From Planktothrix paucivesiculata PCC 9631 (lineage in GTDB: Bacteria; Cyanobacteriota; Cyanobacteriia; Cyanobacteriales; Microcoleaceae): a stretch of DNA of 64,000 nucleotides. This document shows, piece by piece, positions 44,406-53,087 of this stretch. The notes beneath the pieces were generated by a model. It was not told where the DNA came from. It worked only from the letters and a program-made list of their open reading frames with translations, and made no database searches. A program made the translations under genes and the position numbers. Position 1 is the stretch's first letter; each line of letters opens with the position of its first letter. The DNA is taken from contig NZ_LR735018.1 in the NCBI RefSeq assembly GCF_900009265.2, forward strand, positions 302,225 through 366,224, written 5' to 3'.

Positions 44406-45701
44406 ATGAATCCCTACTTAAATTTTTTTGAAAAGCGATTTGCTATTTTTTCCTTCATGTTTTTGACGGGTGTATTTCGACTAGCCAGTTTTTTTACCAG
44501 TCCCGATGCCACCAATGATGCAGTCCCTAGTTATAATCCCTTTGATAAACTCTCCTCATTATTTCAACAATTTGTTTATTTAACCTCATTCTTTTTACTA
44601 CTTGCCCGACCTAAAAGTTCAGTTCGGGCTGCAATTCGAGATCCTTGGCTCTGGCTATTAATCTTAATGTCCATGTTTTCTTTTCTCTGGTCAGACTATC
44701 CCGCTATTTCCAGAAGAAGGGGAATTACAACTTTCCAAACCAGCTATTTTGGACTTTATATTGCCTCCCGTTTTACCCTAAAACAACAGTTACAAATGTT
44801 GTGTTGGGCTTTTGGGATGATTACGGTTTTTTCATTTTTATTCTCCTTGGCTTTTCGGGGTGTGGCGGTTGAATCCGGTGCGAATGCCGGGTCTTGGCGG
44901 GGCCCATTTACCCAGAAAAACCTGTTAGCTCGACTGATGGTTTTAGCCACCATTATTTTTATTTTAATCGCCCTAGATAATCCCAAATATCCTAAACTAG
45001 CCTGGGGATTGTTTGGTAATTCTGTCCTGATGATTTTATTAACAGGATCAAAAACGGCCCTATTATTACTCTTAACGATCCTGATGCTGGTGCCTCTGTA
45101 TAAACTCTTACGAAAAAAAGATACAATCCTGATTCCAGTCCTAGTTTCGGTGATTTTAATTGGTGGGAGTTCTTTGATTTTTATTACAGAGAATTGGTTA
45201 AATATTTTAGCCTCCCTCGGTCGAGATCCCACCTTGAGTGGTCGCACCACCTTGTGGGAAATAGCGATCGAAAAAATTACACAACGCTACTGGTTAGGCT
45301 ATGGATATCAAGCGTTTTGGCTCGAAGGGGGGGGCGCTGAAATCATCTGGAGACATGAAGGTTATAAACCGCCCCATGCCCATAATGGCTTTGTGAATAT
45401 GGCTCTTGATTTTGGGGTTTTGGGTTTAATCCTATTTCTGATCATTCTGATTGTTACCTATGGTCGTGGCATCATTTGGTTACGGGCTGGAAAAACATCC
45501 GCCGAACTTTGGCCGATTTTGTATGTTACCTTCTTCTTCATGTACAATCATACTGAAAGTACAATTATTGAGCATAACTCGATATTCTGGGCTTTATTAG
45601 TCTCAATTTCCCTATCCATGAAACGAGTTAAACCCACCAGGAATTTACCCATAGCACCGGATTTATACTCAGATACAAAAGTTAAACAAAATTCGGAATA
45701 A
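44406..45701 (+). CDS. O-antigen polymerase/ligase family membrane protein, copy 2
   Basis: This 431-residue membrane protein is a diverged copy of the polymerase gene at 42816, starting MNPYLNFFEKRFAIFSFMFLTG. It keeps the same segments (RTTLWEIAIEKITQRYWLGYGYQAFW, EGYKPPHAHNGFVNMALDFG) and differs mainly in loops (for example EGGGAEIIWR versus PGGACEVIWK). The frame extends upstream to 44316, but that part is the relic of the glycosyltransferase tail, so ATG 44406 is the correct start. Divergence in loops could give different linkage or acceptor specificity. Both copies appear functional. Confidence 0.9.
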   Translation: MNPYLNFFEKRFAIFSFMFLTGVFRLASFFTSPDATNDAVPSYNPFDKLSSLFQQFVYLTSFFLLLARPKSSVRAAIRDPWLWLLILMSMFSFLWSDYPAISRRRGITTFQTSYFGLYIASRFTLKQQLQMLCWAFGMITVFSFLFSLAFRGVAVESGANAGSWRGPFTQKNLLARLMVLATIIFILIALDNPKYPKLAWGLFGNSVLMILLTGSKTALLLLLTILMLVPLYKLLRKKDTILIPVLVSVILIGGSSLIFITENWLNILASLGRDPTLSGRTTLWEIAIEKITQRYWLGYGYQAFWLEGGGAEIIWRHEGYKPPHAHNGFVNMALDFGVLGLILFLIILIVTYGRGIIWLRAGKTSAELWPILYVTFFFMYNHTESTIIEHNSIFWALLVSISLSMKRVKPTRNLPIAPDLYSDTKVKQNSE

Positions 45702-45798
45702 TGGGTCTGGGATTTTTGGTATTTATAGACAGTGGGCAATAGGCAATATTCCCCAGAATCAATATGAACAAATCAATCAAAATAACTTATTCTCAGCC

Positions 45799-46893
45799 AT
45801 GACAGATATTGCAATTTTTTTAATGGATTTAGGAGGCGGTGGCGCTGAACGAGTGATGATCAACTTAGCCCAGGGTTTTGTTGAACACCAACTTAGTGTT
45901 GATCTAGTTTTAGTGCAAGCCAAAGGCCCTTATCTTTCCCAACTTCCTGCCGGAATTAACGTCATTACCCTAAACAGTCCTCGATTACTTTCCAGCCTTC
46001 CTAAGTTAGTTAAGTATCTCAAAGAAAAGCAACCTAAATTTTTACTTTCCGCCTTAGATGATACTAATTTTATCGCTATTTTAGCCGGAAAAATTGCAGG
46101 AAATTCAACAAAAGTAGCGGTAACAGTACATAATAATCTTTCCCGGGAATCCCTAAATGCCCCCCAACTCAAACGACGTTTAACTCCGACTTTTGTGGGT
46201 TGGTTTTATCCATCGGCGGACTATGTGATTGGAGTTTCAAATGGAGTGACCGATAACTTAATTACCTTGGGATCTACCCCAGAAAAAACCCACTCCATTT
46301 ATAACCCAATTGTGAGTGCAGAATTATTAGAAAAACTCCAAGAACCCGTTAACCATCCTTGGTTTGCTCCTGGTCAACCGCCTGTTATTTTAGGAGTAGG
46401 AAGGCTGACTCCTCAAAAGGATTTTGCCACTTTAATTCGAGCTTTTTCTGAAGTCCGAAAACACCATCAAGCCCGACTCATGGTTTTAGGAGAAGGGACT
46501 AAACTGGATTATTTAAAAGGTTTAGTCCAAGACTTCAACTTAACAGAAGATGTTGCCTTTCCCGGGTTTGTCGATAATCCCTATTCCTATATGGCGCGTG
46601 CTGGGGTGCTGGTCTTGTCCTCCGCTTGGGAAGGGTTTGGGAATGTTTTAGTGGAATCCATGGCAGCCGGGACTCCCGTGGTGTCTACGGATTGTGAAAG
46701 TGGCCCGGCGGAGATTTTAGCCCAGGGACAATATGGTAAGTTAGTTCCGGTTGGCGATAGTCAGGCGATGGCTGAGGCTATTCTTGCCACCCTCACAGAA
46801 CCTGCAAATCCTGAATCCCTAAAACAACGGGCGATGGAGTTTTCTCTGGAAAATTCTGTTAACCAATACCTGCGGATTTTACGGATGGATTAA
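45799..46893 (+). CDS. GT4 family glycosyltransferase
   Basis: This 364-residue GT-B protein begins DIAIFLMDLGGGGAERVMINLAQGF, the GGAER motif typical of the group that includes amylovoran and PelF-like transferases. The C-terminal half has PPVILGVGRLTPQKDFATLIRAF and RAGVLVLSSAWEGFGNVLVESMAAGTPVVSTDCESGPAEIL, with the conserved Glu-x7-Glu. It belongs to the exopolysaccharide island and lies about 95 nt after the second polymerase gene. The sugar donor is not known. Confidence 0.91.
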   Translation: MTDIAIFLMDLGGGGAERVMINLAQGFVEHQLSVDLVLVQAKGPYLSQLPAGINVITLNSPRLLSSLPKLVKYLKEKQPKFLLSALDDTNFIAILAGKIAGNSTKVAVTVHNNLSRESLNAPQLKRRLTPTFVGWFYPSADYVIGVSNGVTDNLITLGSTPEKTHSIYNPIVSAELLEKLQEPVNHPWFAPGQPPVILGVGRLTPQKDFATLIRAFSEVRKHHQARLMVLGEGTKLDYLKGLVQDFNLTEDVAFPGFVDNPYSYMARAGVLVLSSAWEGFGNVLVESMAAGTPVVSTDCESGPAEILAQGQYGKLVPVGDSQAMAEAILATLTEPANPESLKQRAMEFSLENSVNQYLRILRMD

Positions 46894-47038
46894 GTTTTTA
46901 AATGATTTAACATCTGTGGAAACCATGATAATATATTGTTAATATTAAATCCTCTAGGTGTATCCACAACAGATGAACTTAAAATGGGTTCATCGGCTTC
47001 GCTAAAATTGCACTCCAGTTCTGTTAGGACAATTTAAG

Positions 47039-47836
47039 ATGATCGTGTTCATTATTCCTGTCAAGAGTAGAAAAGTTGCTACCTCTTGGCCCGATTTGTG
47101 TAAACTGTTTGATCGGTCTTTGCGTGCGGTTTGTAACCAAACTTCACCGGATTTTAAAGTAATTGTGGTTTGTAATGAAAAACCCACCACTTCTTTTGAG
47201 CATCCCAACGTTGAATATTTGTGCGTGGATTTTCCGCCCCCAGGGGAAGGATATGGCGTAAAAGTTGATGACCGAGCCAAAAGAGTTGTGGCCGGACTAT
47301 TTGCAGTTAAACACCTCCAACCCTCCCATGTAATGTCTGTGGATGCGGATGATTGTATTAGTAAAAGTATTGCTGAATTTGTCAATAAAAATCCCGAAAA
47401 AAATGGTTGGTATGTTGACCAGGGCTATGAATATGATGAAGGTAGTTCTAAAATAGCGGTTAAAAAAGAAGGGTTTTATCGCATTTGTGGGACTTGTAAT
47501 ATTGTTAATTATCGTTTGTTTACATTGCCTCCAGAAATGATGCAATATGAGCAATTAACCGGGTATGATCGATTTTTGGGGGGACATCCTTTAGCGAAGG
47601 GAGATTTGGCAGACAGGGGAACTCCTCTGGAAGCCTTGCCTTTTCCTGGGGTTGTGTTTGTCCGAGATCAAGCCGGGGAAAGTGTATCGATGCAGGAATC
47701 CTTTTTGGAGAAGTGGAAACGCAACCCCAAGGAAACATTAAGAGGGGTGAAAAAAAGACTGATGGCACCTTTTAATGAACAGGTTTTAACTGATAGTATT
47801 CGAGAAGAATTTGGATTATATACTTTGAATCGTTAA
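47039..47836 (+). CDS. GT-A type glycosyltransferase-like protein, copy A
   Basis: This 265-residue protein starts IVFIIPVKSRKVATSW and has SLRAVCNQTSPDFKVIVVCNEKP and VMSVDADDCISKSIAEFV, giving a DxD (Asp-Ala-Asp-Asp) nucleotide-sugar site. It resembles family-2 type transferases but has a diverged, shorter N-terminus (IIPVKS in place of the usual VSVIIP). The C-terminal part has PFPGVVFVRDQAGESVSMQES. It is the first of two adjacent paralogues. Role in the island is presumably glycan assembly; no precise family is assigned. Confidence 0.75.
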   Translation: MIVFIIPVKSRKVATSWPDLCKLFDRSLRAVCNQTSPDFKVIVVCNEKPTTSFEHPNVEYLCVDFPPPGEGYGVKVDDRAKRVVAGLFAVKHLQPSHVMSVDADDCISKSIAEFVNKNPEKNGWYVDQGYEYDEGSSKIAVKKEGFYRICGTCNIVNYRLFTLPPEMMQYEQLTGYDRFLGGHPLAKGDLADRGTPLEALPFPGVVFVRDQAGESVSMQESFLEKWKRNPKETLRGVKKRLMAPFNEQVLTDSIREEFGLYTLNR

Positions 47837-47862
47837 CCTTTGATTTATTTTAGGAATCCATC

Positions 47863-48645
47863 ATGTTAGTGTTTATCATTCCTTTAAAAAGTTCAAAACT
47901 TTCTAGTTCTTGGGAACGGGTTTGTCAGTTACTAGAACGAACTCTCAAATCGGTTTGTAATCAAACTTCATCTAATTTTGAAGTGATTATTGTTTGTAAT
48001 GAAAAACCGGAATTATCTTTTTCTGACCCAAGAATTAGTTGTTTAAGTGTGGATTTACCCCTTCCGGGGGATGATTATATTAGTAAAGAAAAAGATAAAA
48101 TGTGTAAAATGCTGCTGGGAATGATTGAAGCAGCCAAGAGAAATCCTTCCCATCTTATGTTTGTAGATGCGGATGATTGTGTGAGTAACCGTTTAGTTGA
48201 ATTTGTCGATCAAAATATTGATCAAAATGGTTGGTTTATTGGCAAAGGGTATGAATATCGAGAAGATATTCGCCAACTTAAATATAGAAAAAAAGATTTA
48301 CATTTGAGAACCAATACTAGCCATATTATTAGAATGGATTTACTCAAACCGGATTTAACTATTCCTTTAGAGGAAGTTAGACGGGATAATTTTATTTTGT
48401 ACCATCGAGATACGGCGGATATCTTAAAACGTCGTGGCACTCCCCTGGCAGAATTACCCTTTCCCGGGATGGTTTATATTACGGATAATGGGGAAAATAT
48501 GTGGTGGAGTCAAGCTCAAATTTCCGAATCTCAAAAAGGGTTTGACTTAAAAAATCAGGTACAATCCTATCTGAAAAAACTGTATCAAAAATTGATTACT
48601 CGTCCTTTAACTCCCGAGATTCAACAGGAGTTTTACTTGTATTAA
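47863..48645 (+). CDS. GT-A type glycosyltransferase-like protein, copy B
   Basis: This 260-residue paralogue of the preceding gene has the same plan: VFIIPLKSSKLSSSW, VCNQTSSNFEVIIVCNEKPE, LMFVDADDCVSNRLVEFV (DxD) and ELPFPGMVYITDNGENMWWS. AGGA 8 nt before the ATG is a good ribosome-binding site. The gap to copy A is 26 nt, so they are co-transcribed. Sequence identity between the two is moderate, so the duplication is older than that of the polymerase pair. Function as a glycosyltransferase is inferred from the DxD motif and context. Confidence 0.75.
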   Translation: MLVFIIPLKSSKLSSSWERVCQLLERTLKSVCNQTSSNFEVIIVCNEKPELSFSDPRISCLSVDLPLPGDDYISKEKDKMCKMLLGMIEAAKRNPSHLMFVDADDCVSNRLVEFVDQNIDQNGWFIGKGYEYREDIRQLKYRKKDLHLRTNTSHIIRMDLLKPDLTIPLEEVRRDNFILYHRDTADILKRRGTPLAELPFPGMVYITDNGENMWWSQAQISESQKGFDLKNQVQSYLKKLYQKLITRPLTPEIQQEFYLY

Positions 48646-48675
48646 AGTCATCAAGATGATTCAATCCTAGAAATA

Positions 48676-49269
48676 ATGTTAGAAGATTACAAAGCAGATA
48701 TTGATCGATATGTGATTACTCAAGGTGGATCTTGGATCTATCTTGTATTGACGAAACAAGGATTATGGGCTTTAGCGGAATATCGCTTTAGTCATTGGGT
48801 GAAAACAGAAGTTCAGATTCCTATTATTAAACAAATTCTCAAAACTTTGGGCTTTATTTGGCACAAAATTATTGAGATTATAGCGGGGATTGATATTCCA
48901 TATAAAACCCAAATTGGCAAAGGGTTTTATATTGGTCATTTTGGTGGGATTATTATTAACCAGGATGTGAAAATTGGGGAGAACTGTAATATTAGTCAGG
49001 GGGTAACAATTGGGGTTGGAGGTCGAGGAGAAAAGTCTGGTTGTCCTGTGATTGGCGATCGCGTTTTTATTGGGCCTGGAGCTAAAATTTTTGGTAAAAT
49101 TAAGATTGGGAATGATGTGGCAATAGGAGCTAACGCCGTCGTCACCAAAGATTTACCTGATAATGCTGTAGCCGTGGGAATCCCTGCTAGAATTGCCAGT
49201 TATCAAGGCTCAAAAGAGTTTATTCTCTACAGAGATGCTGTCAATATAGCCGACGGCCCAGAGGTTTAG
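48676..49269 (+). CDS. Serine-acetyltransferase-like hexapeptide acyltransferase
   Basis: In this 197-residue protein the N-terminal helical region (YLVLTKQGLWALAEYRFSHWV) and left-handed beta-helix (about 90-170, IGKGFYIGHFGGIIINQDVKIGENCNISQGVTIGVGG) resemble cysteine-pathway serine acetyltransferases. The end VGIPARIASYQGSKEFILY is typical of the polysaccharide O-acetyltransferase or WbbJ-like branch. In this island it most likely acetylates a sugar of the repeat unit rather than serine. It lies 30 nt after copy B of the glycosyltransferase pair, on the same strand. Confidence 0.82.
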   Translation: MLEDYKADIDRYVITQGGSWIYLVLTKQGLWALAEYRFSHWVKTEVQIPIIKQILKTLGFIWHKIIEIIAGIDIPYKTQIGKGFYIGHFGGIIINQDVKIGENCNISQGVTIGVGGRGEKSGCPVIGDRVFIGPGAKIFGKIKIGNDVAIGANAVVTKDLPDNAVAVGIPARIASYQGSKEFILYRDAVNIADGPEV

Positions 49270-49300
49270 ACAAATCTGTTCAGATAAAACCCTACAATTC

Positions 49301-50023
49301 CTAATTATTGGGAGTAAACAGATAATGTTGAATGGTTGATATCCCGGTTCGGGAAAAATAGACTAACCAACTGACAATTCCTAGAAACTTAGGGATTTTT
49401 TCCAGGAGATATTTTCCTGAAAATGCGGTATCCGAGATCAGCGTATCAATAACAATAGAACTGGCAAACAAGCCAAATGCCAAAACTAGAAACAGATACT
49501 CTGTTCGTTGAATATGCTTTCTTAAGTAGAGTGTATAAACAACAAATAAGCCAAAATAGATGATAAAAACAACACCTTCTAAGAGGTTAGATAGTGTGGG
49601 GTGATGAGCAGAAACGACCAACCCCTCCATAAATTCACCGATAGACTCATGGATTTGCAATAAATCATCTAAACCTAACCAGGTACTAAAAATACCGGAA
49701 ATCACAAAAAATTGGAACCATCGCTGATAGAAACTTTCGTTTAATCGAGCCACAAAGGCGGTAAAAAAGCAAATCCCTGCACTAGCAGCCCAACCTAAAA
49801 CACATAAATTAGAAATTAATCCGGTATAGGGCGATAAATGGGCAACTTCAGTGGCGTCGGAAACCAAGATATAAGAGGTAAGACCCGCCATCTTACCGAT
49901 AATTTCGGCAAGAATGATCACAAAAGTAGCAACAATATAAATCTTGACCATACTTGGCCATGCGGATTTTGCCTGCTGACGCAGGTTCAAAACGAAGTTC
50001 GCTAAATTAAGTTCCATGGTCAA
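49301..50023 (-). CDS. Uncharacterised multi-pass membrane protein
   Basis: This 240-residue protein has about six hydrophobic segments (KIYIVATFVIILAEIIGKM, GLISNLCVLGWAASAGICFFTAFVA, WFQFFVISGIFSTWL, LLEGVVFIIYFGLFVVYTLYL, EYLFLVLAFGLFASSIVIDTLI, PKFLGIVSWLVYFSRTG). I recognise no named family and see no catalytic motif. A short conserved-looking segment GLDDLLQIHESIGEFM lies between helices 3 and 4. It is on the opposite strand to the acyltransferase and may be an accessory gene of the polysaccharide island. Confidence 0.65.
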   Translation of the reverse strand: MTMELNLANFVLNLRQQAKSAWPSMVKIYIVATFVIILAEIIGKMAGLTSYILVSDATEVAHLSPYTGLISNLCVLGWAASAGICFFTAFVARLNESFYQRWFQFFVISGIFSTWLGLDDLLQIHESIGEFMEGLVVSAHHPTLSNLLEGVVFIIYFGLFVVYTLYLRKHIQRTEYLFLVLAFGLFASSIVIDTLISDTAFSGKYLLEKIPKFLGIVSWLVYFSRTGISTIQHYLFTPNN

Positions 50024-50237
50024 ATCCTCCTCTTGATTTTGCCAATTACTGAATTCCTACCTCCGTAATATCTGCACCCACCTTAAAATCAAACTGTTTC
50101 TACTTATTGTTCTCGAGGTCAGTAATCGGACTTATTTTAACCCAACTTTAAGCCCAGGTTAAGAACCCTTAATATAAAGTTAACTTTTAAGGGAAATATC
50201 TTAATATTTTTTTTTCAAACCCTCAATAATTGTTCAG

Positions 50238-51206
50238 TTAAACTCGCGGGTCACGACGGGCTAATTTCTTTTTCAAGCTTTGAATCACTGAATTGGAAAG
50301 CTCTGTGGGCAATACTCGTTTGATGAGCAATTTAATGATTAACTTTTGAACATAACTTTCCCTAAGAATTGCCGGATAGAGTGTGACAGCCTGCCATAAT
50401 TTTGCCTGAGCATAATCAAGTCCCTTGGCATCCGTATCATAGGCTAAACATAAATCCGCTAGGTATCGGTACAGAAAAGCCAAACTACGATTTTTAAGTG
50501 GTTGTAATTCTGGGGGGGCCACCTGATAGGCTCGTTCCAATGCCCGTAACCCTTCTTTTTCCATGGAGTCTACTTTAGAACTCATGGAACCCGCCACTTT
50601 TCGATACAAAATTTGAGGTTTAGGAACAACGGCAAACTGAAATTTAGCCGCTACTCGCAAACAAAAATCCCAGTCGGAAAATACAAGATTCGGTTCATAT
50701 CCCCCGACGACATCAATCACTTCCCGACGCACCAAAATATTAGAACCACTGCCAATAAAATTACCTAATAATAAATCGGGATAAATATTTCCCTCTACCG
50801 TTGATTCAGTGCCCTGGACAAATGAAATAGATGCTCCATCATCCATCATATTCACCGTCCAACTATAGACGGCACTGGCTTGGGGATTTTTTTCTAATGC
50901 AGCAATTTGTAACTCTAATTTATCTTCTGTCCATAAATCATCGTTATCAATAAAGGCAATAAATTCACCCTTTGCCTGTTCAATACCGCGATTTCGAGCT
51001 ACAGAAACCCCACCATTAGGATAGGCAAATACCTGTACTCGTGGGTCAGTCATTTGTTTAACTAGCTCTACGGTTTTGTCTTTTGAACCATCATCAATCA
51101 CTAGCACTTCAAAGTCTGAAAGTGTTTGTTTCTGAATCGATTCGAGGGTTTCTACAATGGTATTTTCCGCATTATAAGCTGGAATAATTACAGAAACTTT
51201 CGGCAT
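50238..51206 (-). CDS. GT2 family glycosyltransferase
   Basis: This 322-residue GT-A protein has VSVIIPAYNAENTIVETLESIQKQTLSDFEVLVIDDGSKD, NGGVSVARNRGIEQAKGEFIAFIDNDDLWTEDKL (DxD as Asp-Asn-Asp) and GGYEPNLVFSDWDFCLRVAAK, the usual family-2 signature, followed by a helical C-terminus (LAYDTDAKGLDYAQAKLW). It belongs to the exopolysaccharide island on the minus strand and lies downstream of the sugar aminotransferase. The sugar it transfers is not known. Confidence 0.92.
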   Translation of the reverse strand: MPKVSVIIPAYNAENTIVETLESIQKQTLSDFEVLVIDDGSKDKTVELVKQMTDPRVQVFAYPNGGVSVARNRGIEQAKGEFIAFIDNDDLWTEDKLELQIAALEKNPQASAVYSWTVNMMDDGASISFVQGTESTVEGNIYPDLLLGNFIGSGSNILVRREVIDVVGGYEPNLVFSDWDFCLRVAAKFQFAVVPKPQILYRKVAGSMSSKVDSMEKEGLRALERAYQVAPPELQPLKNRSLAFLYRYLADLCLAYDTDAKGLDYAQAKLWQAVTLYPAILRESYVQKLIIKLLIKRVLPTELSNSVIQSLKKKLARRDPRV

Positions 51207-51217
51207 AAATTTATATA

Positions 51218-51243
51218 GGGGGAACAGGGAACAGGGAATGGGG
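51218..51243 (+). repeat. Heptamer repeats GGGAACA
   Basis: Two copies of GGGAACA plus a third near-copy GGGAATG form a short sequence repeat between two genes. The complementary heptamer TGTTCCC occurs three times at 54334-54358. Confidence 0.8.
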
Positions 51244-51319
51244 AAAAGATTTTAACGTCTAAGTTTTAGTATCAGTTTATGTCCTAACTGCCTTATCAAC
51301 TTAGCTCAAAATCTATTAA

Positions 51320-51349
51320 AGAGGAGAACAAAATGGCTAATTCTCCTCT
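51320..51349 (-). terminator. Hairpin terminator after the DegT gene
   Basis: AGAGGAGAA (51320-51328) and TTCTCCTCT (51341-51349) form a perfect 9-bp stem. On the minus strand it lies 23 nt past the aminotransferase stop and is followed by a T-rich stretch, a plausible intrinsic terminator. Confidence 0.55.
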
Positions 51350-51371
51350 AATTTCTCGAAAATTTTCAGGG

Positions 51372-52520
51372 TTATTTAATAATTTTGTAAACCGCCTCAA
51401 TCACATCCGCAACATCTTGATCTGTTAATTTAGGAGAAATGGGTAAACTCACAGTCTCCCGTCCTACTTTCATCGCACTAGGATAATCTTCGGGTTTCCA
51501 ACCAAAGGTACGTTGATAGTAGGGATGTTCAGCAATGCTTAGATAATGTACTCCAACCCCAATTTTTTCAGCCGTCATCGCATCCAAAAATTCATCCCGT
51601 TTAATCCCGGTTTTTTCCTGATCAATCATAATTGTATATAAGTGATAGGCGTGACGAGTTTCCGGTTCAATATCTGCGGGTAATTTTAACGGTAAATTGG
51701 CAAACGCTTCATTATATTTCTGCCAGATTTCTTGGCGACGTAACCAACTTTCTTCTACTCGGGCTAATTGATGAATACCGATAGCAGCTTGAACATCTGT
51801 CATGTTATATTTAAACCCGCACTCATCCACGAAATAATGCTTAAATCCCGCATCAGAAAAGCGTTGCCAAGCATGGCGAGTCATCCCATGTAACCCTAAG
51901 ACTTCAATGCGTTCAATGCGATCTTTATCAGAAGAAATTACCATTCCTCCTTCCCCAGTAATCACATTTTTAGTGACATAAAAACTGAACACTCCAAAGT
52001 CTCCAAAGGTTCCCGCTTTTTTCCCTTTATATTCGGTTTCAATGGCATGGGCGCAGTCTTCAATTACGGCTAAATTATGCCGATGGGCAATGTCCATAAT
52101 TGCCTCCATATTACAGGCGCGACCGGCAAAATGAACAGGTAAAATCGCCTTAGTCCGGGGAGTAATTTTTGATTCTATGGCTTCCGGATCAAGATTAAAA
52201 GTATCGGGGTTAATATCGACAATTACCGGAGTTGCCCCACTATGAATAATGGCATTAACCGTGGCACAAAATGTCATGGATGTGGTGATGATTTCATCCC
52301 CAGGTTGTAACTTTAAGGCAACACAGGAAAGATGTAATCCCGCCGTACAGGAATTAAGAGCCGCAGCATAGGGAACTCCCTTATACGCCGCAAAATTCTC
52401 CTGAAATCGCTTAACTTTAGGGCCTGTTCCTAGCCAACCGGACTTCAAACTATCGACAACTTCATCAATTTCAGCTTGATGGATTTGAGGAGAGGCAAAA
52501 ACTAAAAATGTTTCTCTCAT
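51372..52520 (-). CDS. DegT/DnrJ/EryC1/StrS-type sugar aminotransferase
   Basis: This 382-residue PLP enzyme aminates a nucleotide-bound keto-sugar. Family motifs: SGWLGTGPKVKRFQENFAAY, ALNSCTAGLHLSCVAL, GDEIITTSMTFCATVNAI, VIEDCAHAIETEYKG, and FGVFSFYVTKNVITGEGGMV with the internal-aldimine Lys184. The C-terminal AEHPYYQRTFGW and VSLPISPKLTDQDV are typical. It should supply an amino sugar to the exopolysaccharide pathway. The partner dehydratase or epimerase is not in this window, so the exact sugar is unknown. It lies upstream of the GT2 gene. Confidence 0.93.
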   Translation of the reverse strand: MRETFLVFASPQIHQAEIDEVVDSLKSGWLGTGPKVKRFQENFAAYKGVPYAAALNSCTAGLHLSCVALKLQPGDEIITTSMTFCATVNAIIHSGATPVIVDINPDTFNLDPEAIESKITPRTKAILPVHFAGRACNMEAIMDIAHRHNLAVIEDCAHAIETEYKGKKAGTFGDFGVFSFYVTKNVITGEGGMVISSDKDRIERIEVLGLHGMTRHAWQRFSDAGFKHYFVDECGFKYNMTDVQAAIGIHQLARVEESWLRRQEIWQKYNEAFANLPLKLPADIEPETRHAYHLYTIMIDQEKTGIKRDEFLDAMTAEKIGVGVHYLSIAEHPYYQRTFGWKPEDYPSAMKVGRETVSLPISPKLTDQDVADVIEAVYKIIK

Positions 52521-53087
52521 TTTTTTTCAGTTTAGTAGTACATTATCAAAAATAGCGAAGGCTTGTTTTTCTTAACGAAGAACCTAAGTTAGCTATGAAC
52601 ACCCTGAAATCTAGCACCGCAACTTTTGGTTTTAATCGTAGTCCAGATAGCAATTCTTGAAAATGGCTATTATGACTTGGTTGATTTTAATATTGATAGG
52701 TTAAGAAAAAGTTAAATTCATCTGTTCAAACATAGTACATTTTCCTGAGCTTGTCAATTGCTGTTTAGAAAATGATACAATGGCAACCCCCCATGGGTGG
52801 TCATTCTTTAACCGGGATATGAAACAACCCAAAATATTATCCCTGTTACCTATTCCCTATTATGAGAAAATTCTTAGTATCAATCTAATTAGGATTACGA
52901 TATACTGTTTTCCATGAAAAAATTGGTATTAAGGGTGTAAATTTTACAATAAGGCGAAATAATTAGGGGTAAATAGGGAACATTAAGGATGATGATGCAA
53001 ATGAAATTATTCCATTAACCGATCGCCTATCTTAACAGTTGCATCTACTTTTTTAACTTGAAACCCATTTCTATAGGAAGTAAAAAT
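52521..53087 (+). other. Gene-free region between island genes
   Basis: About 570 nt without a convincing gene. It includes TTGTCA (52751-52756) and TACAAT (52776-52781), which are promoter-like but 19 nt apart, a palindromic CCCATGGG near 52796, and a degenerate heptamer-like tract near 52841-52860. AGGAAG shortly before 53088 is the ribosome-binding site of the next gene. Confidence 0.55.

Noticed and set aside
45548-45739. Minus-strand open frame at the end of the second polymerase gene
   Set aside because: It is antisense to conserved membrane-protein sequence and has no support of its own.
50166-50193. Terminator-like hairpin CCCTTAA/TTAAGGG followed by a T-run near 50208
   Set aside because: On the strand where the T-run would be downstream there is no gene to terminate, and the loop is 14 nt, so the fit is weak.
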